From NCBI GenBank assembly GCA_021442155.1, contig JAKCPB010001386.1:1-64000 (forward strand): 64,000 bases of DNA, written 5' to 3'. Positions 24,966 through 36,294 of the stretch are shown here, piece by piece (positions within the stretch are counted from its first letter, which is position 1; every line of letters begins with the position of its first letter). The position numbers and the translations under genes were made by a program. The notes under the pieces were generated by a model that worked only from the letters and a program-made list of their open reading frames with translations, ran no database searches and was not told the origin of the DNA. Source of the stretch: Cymbidium sinense (taxonomy: Eukaryota; Streptophyta; Magnoliopsida; Asparagales; Orchidaceae).

Positions 24966-27125
24966 AGATTGGATTCACACTCTAAACATAAAGTCAATAG
25001 GCCTTCGGCTCCATAGTGTTGCCCTTGGAGATAGATGATTAGAAGATTGAAGCCAAGTTTCACATTACAGACTCCAATACATCTTCCAACACTTTTCTTG
25101 GGAGACCATGGATACATGAGAACAATATAGTTCCATCATCTCTATATCAGTGTATGAAGTTCGTGAGAGGTTGGATCATCTGTCGAGGAGATCTCAAGCC
25201 ATTTACGTTCATGAGTGATATATGGATGCAACTTACTACCTCCAACACTAGCCAGCTCTTCCAAGCAATAGATTCCCTTGTAGGTGACACTTAAGCCACA
25301 TAGTGATGAAGACCGGGCTCCAAAGCAAGGCATAAGTGTATCCAAGTCTATATGTGAAATAGTTAGGCATCAGTTAGAAACTTTAGATCTAACCCCACTT
25401 TCCTCTCAAAAAACTGAGAGTTTGGTAGTCAAGGAAGCCCTTAAGTCATCCATAGATGTGAAGACTTAGAAGGTTCTTTCTAGGTTCATCATCCTCTAGT
25501 TAAGAATTTGATGTAGAACTTGAGGATGATTCATATAAAGATTTAATAGAATTACCTTTTGATTGGTTCTTGCCTTGTGTTTGTAATTTAGCAAAGAAAG
25601 GGTTAATCCCATATATTTTGTAAATGCACAATGTTAGACTACTTTAAAAGAATATGGAAGAACAAATGCAAAAGCTCTCAATCAAGACTAGGACTAGGAT
25701 TCGGTACAGTGGGTCCAATCGATGATGATGATTACTGCTTATTCATCACCAATCATTTGGAATCTGATAGGTTCTTTTCAAATCACATTAACTCATATGA
25801 GGAGCTATGCTTAGAAATTTTAGATGATCCAGATGATTTTGAAGTCAAAGATGCACCAGAGTTTGAAGAAAAGATCAAGTCAACCATCGATGACCTCAAG
25901 AAAATCAACTTAAGAACTAAAGAAAATCCATGCCACATACATTCTTTGTTGAATGAAACTAAACCAATGACTTAGTTAGCTCGAAGTTTACTTTTCATGG
26001 AGTTATGAATGATGCTTGGATTGGCTCTAACATAGCGATCCATAAACTAGCAATAGAGCCTACTACTAACCCTCAAAGCTCTCTTAGATGCATTTAGACA
26101 TAGAAAATGAATTATGAATGAAAAATTAATCGAGCTTTTATCCAAGAAGGAAATAACCCTACATGGTTAGCCAGCATCATCCCAATTAAGAAAAAGAATG
26201 GCCAAATTCACATATGCTTCCATTTTAGGGATTTAAATAAGGCATGTCCAAAAGAAGAATTTTCATTACCAATCCTAGAGTTGATAGTGGCCATTGCCTC
26301 ATCTCATGCAATCTTCTCTTTCATGGATGGCTCATCTAGATATAATCAAATAAAGATGGCTCAAGATGAAAATAATACTTTTAGAACCGATTGGAATATT
26401 GGTATAAGGTCATGCCTTTTAGCCTTAAAAATGTCAGTGCTACATACCAAGGCTATGACTCAAAACTTCAATGAACTCATTCATCATCAAGTCGAGTGCT
26501 ATGTTGATGATCTCGTGATCAAAAGCAAAGAAAAGTAAGACCATTTGTTTGACTTGAGAGTAATTTTCAAATAGTTAAGACAATTAAACCTCAAAATGAA
26601 CCCCTTGAAGTGTGCATTCAGAGTAGCATCAGGGAAATTCCTTAGGTTTGTTGTCAGACACCAAGGAATCAAAATCAATCTAAAGAAGATCAAGGTAATA
26701 TTTGAATTATCACTCCCTAAAAGTTTAACTCAACTCAGATCATTCCAAGGGTGATTTGAGTATCCTAGATGCTTTATATCTAACCTACCAAGAAGATGTC
26801 AGCCATTCTCAACACTTATTAAAAAGGATGCCAAGTTCAAGAGGGATGGCAAGTGTGAGCATGCCTTCAAAGACATCAAGCATTACCTATTACTAATTTC
26901 TAGTAGCCTATCCGTGCAAGCTACTTTACATACTACGTTAGATGACACCCTTGGTGCTTTGTTGGCCCAAGCCAGTGATAAAGGGAAGGAAAATGCACTC
27001 TACTACCTCACTCATCATCAAATACATAGTGTTTTCCTACACCAACCAATCAATGTTCTACATCCTAGATTAGCCTTATGGTCATTTGAGTATTGGGGGT
27101 ACCGACATAGTGGGTTTGATTAATC
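24966..27125 (+). pseudogene. Tat-like Ty3/gypsy protease end, reverse transcriptase and RNase H
   Basis: The polyprotein resumes here. The end of protease is 'EAKFHITDSNTSSN' then 'FLGRPWIHENNIVPSS' at 25045-25135, a hallmark segment of Tat/Athila-type elements. The reverse transcriptase includes 'DLNKACPKEEFSLP' near 26235, 'FSFMDGSSRYNQIKMA' near 26315-26365 and the catalytic 'YVDDLVIKSKEK' near 26500-26535, with the Asp pair kept. The connection region ('LKMNPLKCAFRV', 'LTQLRSFQG') is followed by the beginning of RNase H ('DDTLGALLAQ', 26940-26970). Its middle is deleted, as the chain jumps to 'QPINVLHPRLALWSFE'. Several stops interrupt the frame. The enzyme would copy genomic RNA in the particle; this copy is dead. 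Confidence 0.85.
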
Positions 27126-27910
27126 CTCCTTCTTCCAAGTGTCATCGGTTCATCTTAGCTACTACTAACTACTTTTGCAAATGTGTGAAGGAGATTCCTG
27201 CTCAAAGAGGTCACAACTCAGCATGTGCTCTAATTTTTTAGGAACCATATCGTATATAAGTTCGGAGTGGCTCGATGAATTATTTATGATAATGGTACTA
27301 CATTCAAAAGCACCGAGATCAATAATTTTTCCTGGAGACACATCATAGATTAGAGATATTCTACCATCAACTACTCAAGGGCAAACAACTTAGCAAAATC
27401 TTTCAACAAAACTCTCTTCCAAATACTAAAGAAGACACTCGAGAATAATGTTGGCATGAGTTAGTTAAAGCCTTATTGCCTACCACATATAGAACTCCAA
27501 CTCGCCTACTCCTTTCCCCTTAGTCATGGGTCCAAAGCATTGTACCATTAGAAGTCTAACTCCCATCACTAAGGATAGCTGTGGGTAGCAAGATCATAAC
27601 AAAGGAGAATGCCAAGTTGCAGTTAGAAGAGCTCGAAGGTTTAGAGGAGAGACACATGCGGGCATGCCAAAACCTCTAATTGTACAAAGCTAAAATGATT
27701 CAAGCTAATAATAAGTTGGCCCATCCTAGAGCTTTTCAATTAAGAGAGCTAATTTTTGTTCTAAGCAGACCGGTTGTTGCCCATCATAAGATGGGAGGCA
27801 AGTTTAACCCCCTTGGGAAAGCCCTTTTGCCATAGAAAAGGCCTACTAAAGTGGATATTATTAGCTTGTTAATCATAAGGGAGAGAACCAAATTCTTCTA
27901 ATCAATGGGC
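27126..27910 (+). pseudogene. Tat-like Ty3/gypsy integrase remnant
   Basis: The integrase core follows almost at once after the RNase H remnant, so the zinc-binding N-terminus appears deleted. Visible pieces are 'FILATTNYF' (the first catalytic-Asp region, with Asp changed to Asn), 'NNGTTFKSTEI' near 27290 (the usual D-N-G-x-x-F, with Asp changed to Asn) and 'SRANNLAKSFNKTL' near 27375-27410. The C-terminal segment 'EELEGLEERHMRACQNL' and 'QLRELIFVL' lies near 27630-27760. Multiple stops are present. Integrase would insert the cDNA copy into the host chromosome. The order PR-RT-RH-INT is that of Ty3/gypsy. Confidence 0.75.
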
Positions 27911-29329
27911 TCTACTTAATGAAATATTATAAATCATGTTAAAAATAATTATCATCAATGAAAATTCCATTTTGAATTCAATCTCTTCCATGTTGAAAGT
28001 ATTCTTGTTTGCGAATCTGCCATGATGTGTTCAGGGTAGGTGTAAGGAACCCGAGTAGCATCCTATCCTTCATCGACATAACAAAAACACAAACTACACA
28101 CAAACATATAAAATAAACACATATCTTTTATCTCAGGCTATTATAAGTTGAGATAACACCCCTAGTGACACTCATTCAAGAGCTCTAGGTCTACATGCTA
28201 CCGCGTGTGTCACCCTAGTGGTCTTCTTGCTTTGGAGGATGTAAGTTTCTTTTCTTTCCTTCATTACATGGCCACTAACCGATGAGAATTATTAGTTTGG
28301 TAGCCTTATTGTGTGGCCGCTACCTCATGTTGGTTTTCATTAAGATGATGTGAGTCTTGCTTTCTTCTTCTTAGATTAGCCTTCATGCACTAATCCGAGT
28401 ATATTTGAGGTTTAGGATAAGTCCCCTAGCGACTCCTTCCCTTTTGACTGCCTAAACTCTGGGTCTAGTCCTGCCTCGGGGCTCCCCACTTAGTAGTCAT
28501 TCTAGGTCAGATAACATCTATCCTACTGATGACAAACTATCACGATGGTCAGTCTCACTTGGACAGTTGAAAGCCTACACTTGGACAGCTTTGAAAGCCT
28601 ACATGCTTTCTTCCAAATTGATCATTGGACACCAAAGGGCACTTTAAGTTAGTTGGTTCTCACTATGCATGGATACACCACTCATGTCAATACACATTAG
28701 GTTGGTTGGTTCTCCACCTTAGATACACCACTCATGGCGATGTCCACACACTTTCTCCTCGAGTTGGCCACCATACACTTATAAGATTTTTTTTTCCAGG
28801 GCTCAGGATAACGCCCCTAGCAACACCTCCCTATGGGCACTATATTTGGATCACATCCTTTGCAACCCCATTTAGATGCTACCCAGGTTACTATCAGATT
28901 GGACAGTTCTCCTTTCCTAGTAATCACCCTTATGGTTGGAGAATCCATCCTATGGATGTGATTCTCCAATAAGGATAAGTCGAAATATCTCTATGATATG
29001 CCACCACATTAATTAAGACAAAACAAATTAAAGTCGATTCAATCTTAATCCATAGTGGATTATAGATTCTTATCCTCAACAGATCTTCTTTTCATAAATC
29101 ATATAATCAAATCAAATTCAAATCTTATATCGAACTGATTTTCTTCTTCTATACCCTCAACATAAACCCCTCACATGTCATGTCCAATGCATGTTTGATT
29201 TCCTAGCAGATCTCCCTCTATGTCCTTGATATGGAATTCTCATCAAATATTATTTCTTCTATTATGCACATCTTTAATACTTCAACCAAAATCCTAATAA
29301 TGTATTAGTTCAAATTACATCATCTTAAC
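27911..29329. other. 3' non-coding part of the gypsy element or its LTR, unresolved
   Basis: No coding domain is visible. It follows integrase directly. A candidate LTR start 'tgtaaggaac' lies near 28050, but no matching 5' copy was found by eye. Two imperfect direct repeats ('ggttggttctc... acaccactcatg', near 28650 and 28705) are present. A 115-codon frame at 28625-28972 looks like chance. Confidence 0.35.
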
Positions 29330-30745
29330 AATGTAATCAACATTTTATGGTTTGTGATGGTGCAAGCTCAAACTAACTACACAATATCATAGAAACCATA
29401 TTATTGTGTGAATTAACAAACTATATTATATTATAATATATGATGTTATATTATAGTTTGCTATAATATAATATATTGTCCAATATTACACCTCATTATA
29501 TTAACTTAAAAAGAACAAATAATAAAATTTTCTCAAAATATGAATAATGTTCATTTTGGATGTAAAATTGTTATTTTTCTATTAGAAATGGTACAAAATA
29601 GCATAATTTTGGCATTGCTTCTTGTGCCATGAATTTGGCCAAATTATTCCATCTCAACCTTCAAATTAACATTTTTGTGAGTTTTGACCCAATGTATTAT
29701 AACAAAAGTAAAACATACTAAAATGTACAATAATATTTAGTAACACCACCACATTCATATATATGTGAAGTTATATTGTTATGTACATTATATTTTAATA
29801 TGCTTTCATATATATTATCTTACATTACACCTTAAATGAATCACTTTAAGCAAAAAAATTTATAAAATTTGGTTGAAAAATGAACATTTATTTTGGATGC
29901 AAAATTTCATTCTTTTGATTAAATGACACACCATAGCACACCCCCAATGATGTTCCCTAAAGCTTACCTTAAATTTGTCCAAATCCCATCATCCCAGCCT
30001 ATAAATCAATATTTTTATGAATTATACTAGCACAAACTCTACTACATCATACTATAACAAACTAAAATATGCTAAACAATAAGTAATAATACACAATAGT
30101 ATGTTATAATGCATGATGCTACACTATGTTTTGTCATCCTATATTATAATACACTATAACATATTATATTATATTATATTGCATATCACATCACAAGGGA
30201 TTGATTAAGATAAAAATCATAAAATTAGTCTAAAAAAAAAAAAACTATATATTTTAGTCATATTACTTACATATTTTATATTGAAACTATATATTATGTG
30301 CTCTACTATTATGAATTTGGCCAAATTCTACCATTTTAAAGTCTAAATCAACATTTTTATAAATAATGCTAGTAGGATTGACGCATGATTGTAAAATACT
30401 AAAACAATTTAAAATAGAACAATATATTATGATATATGATGCTATGCTATCCTACAACATATAATATTTATTTTGAACATAAAATCTTACTTTTCAGACT
30501 ACAAGTGGTGTATCACACCTTTGGTACTACAACCTAATTCCCACTTCAAATTTATCAAATTTCATCATCTAATTTATTAAATCAATATTTTTATGATTTA
30601 TCTTAATATAGACTATAGGGCACAATACTATAATATACTAAAACATTTCAAAATATCTTATAATATCCAAAAACAAATCACTACATGCTCAAATAAATGA
30701 TGCCACATTATACTATAATATATGGTAGTATAATATGTTTTAGTG
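29330..30745. repeat. AT-rich degenerate tandem repeat, unit ~300-340 bp
   Basis: A common core, 'aatcaatatttttatga' preceded by 'ccaaat..catcat', recurs near 29340, 29668, 30006, 30345 and 30583. Each core is followed by a 'cta..acatactaaaata' tract and then a TATATTATATTATA palindromic tract. Spacings are about 330, 340, 340 and 240 bases. Copies are strongly diverged. It borders the telomere-like array on the right. Confidence 0.6.
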
Positions 30746-31132
30746 TTAGGGTTTAGGGTATTCAATTCTCTAATAGTCAAGGGAAAGCCTTGAAGACATT
30801 TTCTTTAGCTACCATAATTATGTTAGGACTAGGTCATTCTTTAGATCTAGTCCCAATGACATCTTTCAAGGTTTATTAGGTTTAGCTTTAGGGTTTAGGT
30901 TTTGGGTAGTTTAGACTAGTTTAGGGTTTAGGGTTTAGAGTTTGAGGTTTAAGGTTTAGGGGAGGGTTGTAGTTTTAGGTCAGGTGGTTTAGATTTAGGG
31001 TTTAGTGGTTTAGGTTTAGGTTTAGGATTTAAGGTTTAGGAGTTTAGGGTTTGGGTGTTTAGGGTTTGGAGGGTTTAGGTTTTAGGTATAGGTATAAGTT
31101 TTAGTTTAGCATTTAGGGTTTAGGGTTTAAGG
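30746..31132 (+). repeat. Telomere-like array with a small unique insert
   Basis: TTTAGGG-type repeats at 30746-30762 and 30880-31132 flank about 115 bases of unique sequence (30763-30879, 'caattctctaatagtcaagg...') that I do not recognise. The array ends in a run of 7 T that marks the start of the next insert. Confidence 0.8.
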
Positions 31133-31581
31133 TTTTTTTGAGAACAAATTCATATTCAACATTTCTTCTTTTTAATTTCATCAACCAAGTAGCACACCAA
31201 GTTCTCCAAGATATAAGAGACGACATAAATCAAAAATAAGCACGCATAGAGAAAATAACAAACTCTAGATAATTAGAACCATCTCTACTATAAAGACATA
31301 GTTCCATAAGCAGATGTCTCAGTCTTCGCCTCTCCAGCCCCATCAACCACTCGACTAGGGATCCACCATCATACCCCCGATCTCTCCCTCAGCCACCATG
31401 GTTGTTGTATTCTCTATTGCTCCTCCCACCTCCATAACCACCACTGCTCCAACCACCACCTCCATATCCATTAGCACCTCGATCTCCCACCAAGATAATT
31501 GCGCCTCCGCTTCTCGACCTCCGTGATCTAGATTGAGCCTAGTTGACAATGACGTTCCTGCCATCAAGGTTCTTCCCATTC
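31133..31581 (-). pseudogene. Processed pseudogene of glycine-rich RNA-binding protein, copy 1
   Basis: This is a retrocopy of a plant glycine-rich RNA-binding protein mRNA (RRM plus Gly-rich tail, an abundant stress- and clock-related RNA-binding protein). The minus strand begins near 31581 with 'NGKNLDGRNVIVN', the end of the RRM, then a stop, then 'AQSRSRRSRSG' and a Gly/Tyr-rich tail with 'GYGGGG' and 'GGYGGG' in shifting frames. The 3' UTR runs to 31140 and is followed by a T7 run (31133-31139), the poly(A) tail. The copy is truncated inside the RRM, so RNA binding is lost. It shares its 5' breakpoint with copies 2 and 3. Confidence 0.8.
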
Positions 31582-31719
31582 TTAGGGTTTAGGTTTAGGT
31601 TTAGGTTTATTAGGTTTTAGGGTTTAGGTTTATTTTTTAATTTATTTAGGTTTAGATTTAGGGTTTGAGGTGTAGGGTTTAGGGTTAGGGTTTAAGAGTT
31701 TAGGGGTTGGGGTTTAGGG
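31582..31719 (+). repeat. Telomere-like spacer between two pseudogenes
   Basis: About 140 bases of TTTAGG/TTTAGGG repeats link the glycine-rich-protein pseudogene to the P0 pseudogene. A spacer of matching size and content joins the second pair at 34301-34438. Confidence 0.85.
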
Positions 31720-32572
31720 TTTTTTTCTAAAACTCAAATTATTTTATACCAAATAAGAAATTACTAAATAAAATAAGACATTATCCACTAATAACTAATA
31801 AAATAGGATAAAATAAAATGCAATTCAAAAATTCACCAAAGTAGTATTTCACAAAATGTTTTAACTCGTAGAGACAATAAAATTTGGTTTTATAGAAGGC
31901 TAACAAGCTTAGTCAAACAAGTTGAAACCCATATCATCATCAAATTCCTTAGCATGCTCTTCCTTCTTCTCTTCCACTACCGTAACTAGAGAAGTACAAA
32001 GAGAGAGCGTATAAATGTAGTAGCACATCAAATTTATGAGGATCCTTCAAATACTTTAACCTTCTCACCTGGGTATGTGTAATCGACAATCATGATGGGA
32101 CATTCTTGTAAGCGTTAATGAACATGTGGGGGCATGCAATAAGGGTGCGATAAGAGAGGGCCAGTGAGAGAGAAGTGATCACTGAAAAGCCAGCTAAAAA
32201 CTTCTCGATGAGATCATCTTCAATAAGGTCAAGCACCTCAGGACTGAACACCAAACCATCATCACACACAGACTAGATGACAAGGCCATAAAAGAATGGT
32301 CTATTCCTTAGCTTAGCGAGGAGAGCAGCCTCTGAAGATCCCACCTTATCACCTTTCTTAATCAGCTCAACCAGAGTGATAATTTTAATAGTACCCTTAT
32401 TGATCTTAGTTGGGATGTTGAGAACTTGGAAGAAAGAAGTCTGTGAAAGATCCAAACTAGTGTTACATGGAAGAAACACAACATGGGTAGGAGCACCAAC
32501 TTTGCATTTCACAACCTCTTCGTTGACTTCATTAAGATCAACTTTCATAAAAATCAGCTCAATTGAGATTTA
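31720..32572 (-). pseudogene. Processed pseudogene of 60S acidic ribosomal protein P0, copy 1
   Basis: This is a retrocopy of the mRNA for ribosomal stalk protein P0 (uL10), which anchors P1/P2 on the 60S subunit. The minus strand from 32548 reads '[17 protein letters not shown]', then '[18 protein letters not shown]', then '[18 protein letters not shown]'. After a stop near 32273 comes '[21 protein letters not shown]'. The acidic C-terminus common to P-proteins ('DDMGFNLFD' in family members) is recognisable in shifted frames near 31920-31980. The 3' UTR ends at 31727 next to a T7 run. The 5' third of the gene is missing. No intron is apparent, in line with reverse transcription of spliced mRNA. 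Frameshifts and stops make it non-functional. Confidence 0.85.
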
Positions 32573-33843
32573 TGGTTAAGGGTTTATGGTTTTAGGGTTT
32601 ATTCTTTTAGGGTTTAGGGTTTAGGTTTAGGGTGGTTTTAAGATTTATGGTTTAGGTTTAGGGTTTAGGTAGGTTAGTTGTGTAGGTTGTTTTATTGTTT
32701 AACATTTAATTTAGGATTTAGGATTTAGGGTTTGGGTTTTAAATTAAGCAAACCAGTAGGTTTAGTTTATTTAGTTTATTTATTTTATTTTAACTTATAT
32801 TATTTTATATTTTAATTAGGTTTATTTTTTATTTTATTTAGTTTATTTATTTAGGTTTATTTATTTTAGTTTAGGGTTTTATTTTAGTTTATTTTTTTAA
32901 GTTTAGGAAAGTTTAGATTAGGTTTATTTTTTTAGTTGATTTTATTTTATTTTATTTATTAGGTTTAGGTTTTATTTTATATTTTAGGTTTAGTTAAGGT
33001 TTTATCTATATGTTTAGGTTTTAGGTTTTATTTTAAATTGATTTTTAGGTTTTATTTTTTAGTTTAGGTTTAGGATTATTTTTAGTTTATTTTATTTTAT
33101 TTAATTTAGGTTTAGGTTTAAGTTTAATTTATATTAGGTTTAGTTTTTGGTTTTATTTATTTTAGTTTAGGTTTAGGTTTATTTTATTTTATTTATTTAT
33201 TTTTAATTTTAGCTTTTGTTTTTTTTAGTTTAGGGTTTATGTTTTATTTTTTATTTATTTTAGTTTATTTTATGTTTAGGTTTTATTTAGTTTTATTTTA
33301 TTTTATTTTAGGTTTATTTTATTTTTATGTTTTTATTTTTTTAGGTTTTATTCTTAGGTTTATTTTCATTATTTTTAGTTTATCATTTTATTTATTTTAT
33401 TTTATTTTATTTATTAGGTTTAGTTTAAGTTTAGTTTAGGTTTATATTTTATTTTATTTTAATAGTTTATTTAGGTTTAAGTTAATTTATATTTATTTTA
33501 GGTTTATTTAGTTTAGGTTTAGGTTTAAGTTTAGCATTTAGTGGGCCTAGGGTTTAGGGCTCAGGCCTAGGTTTAGGTTGTGGTAGGGGTTTTATGGTTA
33601 GGTTTAGTGTGGTTAGTTTGGTTTTAGGGTTTTTAGGATTTTGAGTTTAGGGTTTAAGGTTTGGGTTTAAGTTTGTGGGTTTAGGGTTTAGGGTTTTGTT
33701 TAGGGTCAGGTTGGTAGGTTTAGGATGCAGTTTAGGGTTTGATTTGGGTAGTTTTAGGGTTTATTTATTTTTTATTTTTAGGGTTTAGGGTTTAGGTTTT
33801 AGGTTTAAGGTTCAGGTTTTAGTTTAGTGTTTAGGGTTTTTAG
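32573..33843 (+). repeat. Telomere-like array
   Basis: TTTAGGG-rich parts lie at 32575-32735 and 33530-33840, with a TTTATTTTA-rich block between them. A recurrent marker (AAGCAAACCAGTAGG) sits at about 32745. The frame at 33239-33439 is a low-complexity F/L/Y reading. Confidence 0.85.
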
Positions 33844-34300
33844 TTTTTTTCTAATGGAGAACAAATTTAGATTCAACATTTCTTCTTTTCGATTTCATCA
33901 AGCAAGGAACACACTAGGTTCTCTAAGATACAAGTTTAACATAAATAAAAATGATGCATAGAGCAAAAAAACCCTAGATAACTAGAATAGTCTCTAATAA
34001 AGACAGCTCATCCAGATCGGATTGGTCATTCTTCAATTTCTCAATTTCCCAACCACCCCACCTCTTGAGTAGAAGGATCCACCATCATATCCCCGATCTC
34101 TCCTCCACCACCATGATGGTTGTAACCTCCGTCTCTCCTCCTACCATAACCACCACCGCTCACCACCTCCATATCCACCAGCACCTTTAGATCCCCATGA
34201 CAACTATGATAACTGCCGCCTCCACCTTCGCCCCCTCTGCCAAATCCAGACTGAGCCTGGTTGATAGTGATGTTTTTGCCATCAAGGTTCTGCCCATTCT
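33844..34300 (-). pseudogene. Processed pseudogene of glycine-rich RNA-binding protein, copy 2
   Basis: This has the same structure as copy 1. The minus strand from about 34300 reads 'NGQNLDGKNITINQAQSG', the RRM end, then a Gly-rich tail in broken frames ('GGGGSYHSCHGD', 'GGGYGRR', 'HHGGGGEIG'). The 3' UTR reaches 33851 beside a T7 run (33844-33850). It keeps the start of the tail in frame better than copy 1. The 5' breakpoint ('cccattcttagg') is the same as in copies 1 and 3. Confidence 0.8.
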
Positions 34301-34438
34301 TAGGATTTAGGTTCAGGTTTAGGATTATTAGGTTTTAGAGTTTAGGTTTATTTTTTAATTTATTTTGTTACTTTAGGTTTAGGTTTAGGGTTTAGGGTTT
34401 AGGGTTTAGGGTTAAGATTTAGGGTTTAGGGTTTATAG
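34301..34438 (+). repeat. Telomere-like spacer between second pseudogene pair
   Basis: About 140 bases of TTTAGG/TTTAGGG repeats, matching the spacer at 31582-31719 in size and in internal variants ('tattaggttttag'). Confidence 0.85.
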
Positions 34439-34950
34439 TTTTTTTTTTAAAAAACTCAAATGATTCTATAACAAATAATAAATTACCCAATCAAACAAGA
34501 CATTATCCTCTAACAACTAATAAAATAGGATAAAATAAAATGAAATTCAAAAAAATTCACAAAAAATAGTATTTCATAAAATGATTTAACTCTTAGAGAT
34601 AATAAAATTTGATTTTGTAGAAGGCAAGAAGTTTAGTCGAACCAATCAAAACCCATATCATCATCGATTCCTCATCGCTCTTCCTTCTTCACTACAAGTA
34701 AGCAAAGCAACAAACAGAAAGAGTAGAAGCTTTAGTACCACAACAAATTTACTGGATCCTTCAAATACTCTTAACCTTCTCCTGGTATGTGTAATCGGCA
34801 ATCATGATGGTGAGGAATTCTTGTAAGTGTTGATAAACATGTGGGGTGCATGGGGTTGGATAAGGGTAACAAAAGCAACATGGGGAGCACCAACTTTGTA
34901 ATTCACAACCTCTTCACGACTTCTAAGATCACCTTTATGAAAATCATTCA
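34439..34950 (-). pseudogene. Processed pseudogene of ribosomal protein P0, copy 2 (internally deleted)
   Basis: This is a second P0 retrocopy with a T10 run at its 3' end (34439-34448) and a 3' UTR near-identical in layout to copy 1 ('aaaactcaaatgattctata', then 'caagacattatcc'). Coding remnants correspond to the C-terminal third of P0 (34680-34860). Then the sequence jumps, near 34870, to the upstream 'VNYKVGAP'-like segment and ends at 34950. About 300 bases present in copy 1 are missing. It is non-functional. Confidence 0.75.
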
Positions 34951-35530
34951 ATGGTTTAGGGTTTAGGTTTAGGTTTAGGATTTAGGGTTAGAGTTTAGAG
35001 TTTAGTAGGGTTTAGGGTTTAGTTTAAGGTTGATTTATGGTTTTAGGCTTTAAAATTTAGGGTTTTGTGTTTAGGGTAGGTGTAGGTTAGTTTTAGGATT
35101 TAGTGGTTTAGGATTTAGGGTTTACAGTTTTTTTTTAAATAAGTAGACCAGTAGGTTTAGGTTTATTTAGTTTATTTAATTAATTATTTATTTATTTTAG
35201 TTTATTTTATTTTTTATTTTTATTTAAGTTTATTTTTTATTTTTATTTAGTTTAATTTATTCATTTAGGTTTATTTATTTTATTTTATTTAGTTTTTTTT
35301 TAAGTTTGGTTTAGGTATTTTAGTTGAGTTTATTTTATTTTTATTTTAAGTAGTTTAGGTTTTTATTTTATTTTGTTAGGTTTAGGTTTTAGGTTTTATT
35401 TTAGGTTTATTTTAGTTTTATTTTTAGTTTAGGTTTATTTATTTAGTTTATTTTATTATATTTAGTTTAGGTTTAGGTTTAGGTTTAATTTATTTTAGGT
35501 TTAGGTTTAGGTTTTATTTATTTTAGTTTA
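34951..35530 (+). repeat. Telomere-like array
   Basis: TTTAGGG block at 34955-35125, then a T9 run with the marker AAGTAGACCAGTAGG at about 35140, then a TTTATTTTA-rich block. No gene. Confidence 0.85.
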
Positions 35531-35801
35531 GGGGTCATTTTCGATCACTTTTGTTTTATGTTTTTTTTGTTTTTATTTTTCTGTTGTTTTTGAAAACATG
35601 TTTGTTTAGAGTGTTTTTCATGTGGTTTTATTTTTTATTTTCAAAGATAAAAATTATTTTTTAAAAATTACTATAAATATCTAAAAGATGTTTTAGGTGT
35701 TTTTAAAAAAATAAGTATAATGAAACAAATTTATTTTTAAGCAAAATATAAAGAAAACATAAAATTAAAAAAAAAAAAAAAAAAAAGTGATCCCAAACGC
35801 C
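35531..35801. mobile_element. MITE-like insertion with terminal inverted repeats
   Basis: This 271-base, AT-rich island lies in the array. The left end reads GGGGTCATTTTCGATCAC and the right end, reverse complemented, reads GGCGTTTGGGATCAC followed by a T tract. The shared GATCACTTTT core and the overall TIR shape are those of small non-autonomous DNA transposons. It has no coding capacity. Flanks both read 'ttagtttagg', which could be a duplicated target, but the surrounding repeat makes this ambiguous. Confidence 0.6.
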
Positions 35802-36294
35802 TTAGTTTAGGTTTATTTTATTTTTTTTTATTTTATTTTAGTTTAGGTTGAGGTTTTTTTAGTTTAGGTATATTTTATTTATTTTAATTTATTTTATTAT
35901 TTTATTTTATTTTATTTTATTTTGGTTTATTTTATTTTATTTTATGTTTAGTTTTATTTTATTTATTTTATTCTTAGTTTATTTTATTTTAATTTAGTTT
36001 ATTTTATTTATTTTATTTTATTTATTTTATTTTATTTTATTTATTTTAGGTTTAGGTTTAAGTTTTATTTAGATTTTATTTTATCTTATTTTATTTAGGT
36101 TTAGATTTTATTTATTTATTTTATTTTAGGTTTAGGTTTTTGGGTTTTAGGGTTTAATATGGTTTATGGTTTAGAGGTTTAGTTGGTTTTAGGGTTTAGG
36201 GTTTTAGGTTTAGGTTTAGGTTAGGGTTTAGGGTTTAGGGTTTAGGTTTAGGTTTAGTGTTTAGGGTTTTAGGTTTAGGTTTAAGGTTTTTTTT
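35802..36294 (+). repeat. Telomere-like array ending in a T-run
   Basis: A TTTATTTTA-rich part (35810-36125) is followed by TTTAGGG-rich sequence (36130-36286) and a T8 run at 36287-36294 that abuts the 3' end of LINE-B. Confidence 0.85.

Noticed and set aside
25631..25975. A 114-codon + frame with acidic content between protease and reverse transcriptase.
   Set aside because: It lies within the gypsy polyprotein, in the spacer expected between protease and reverse transcriptase, so I do not call it a separate gene.
28625..28972. A 115-codon + frame after the gypsy integrase.
   Set aside because: It has no recognisable domain, includes internally repeated 'ggttctc...ccactcatg' segments and lies in probable LTR or 3' non-coding sequence.
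29400..30200. Palindromic TATATTATATTATA tracts as promoters or origins.
   Set aside because: They recur as part of a degenerate tandem repeat and have no gene next to them.
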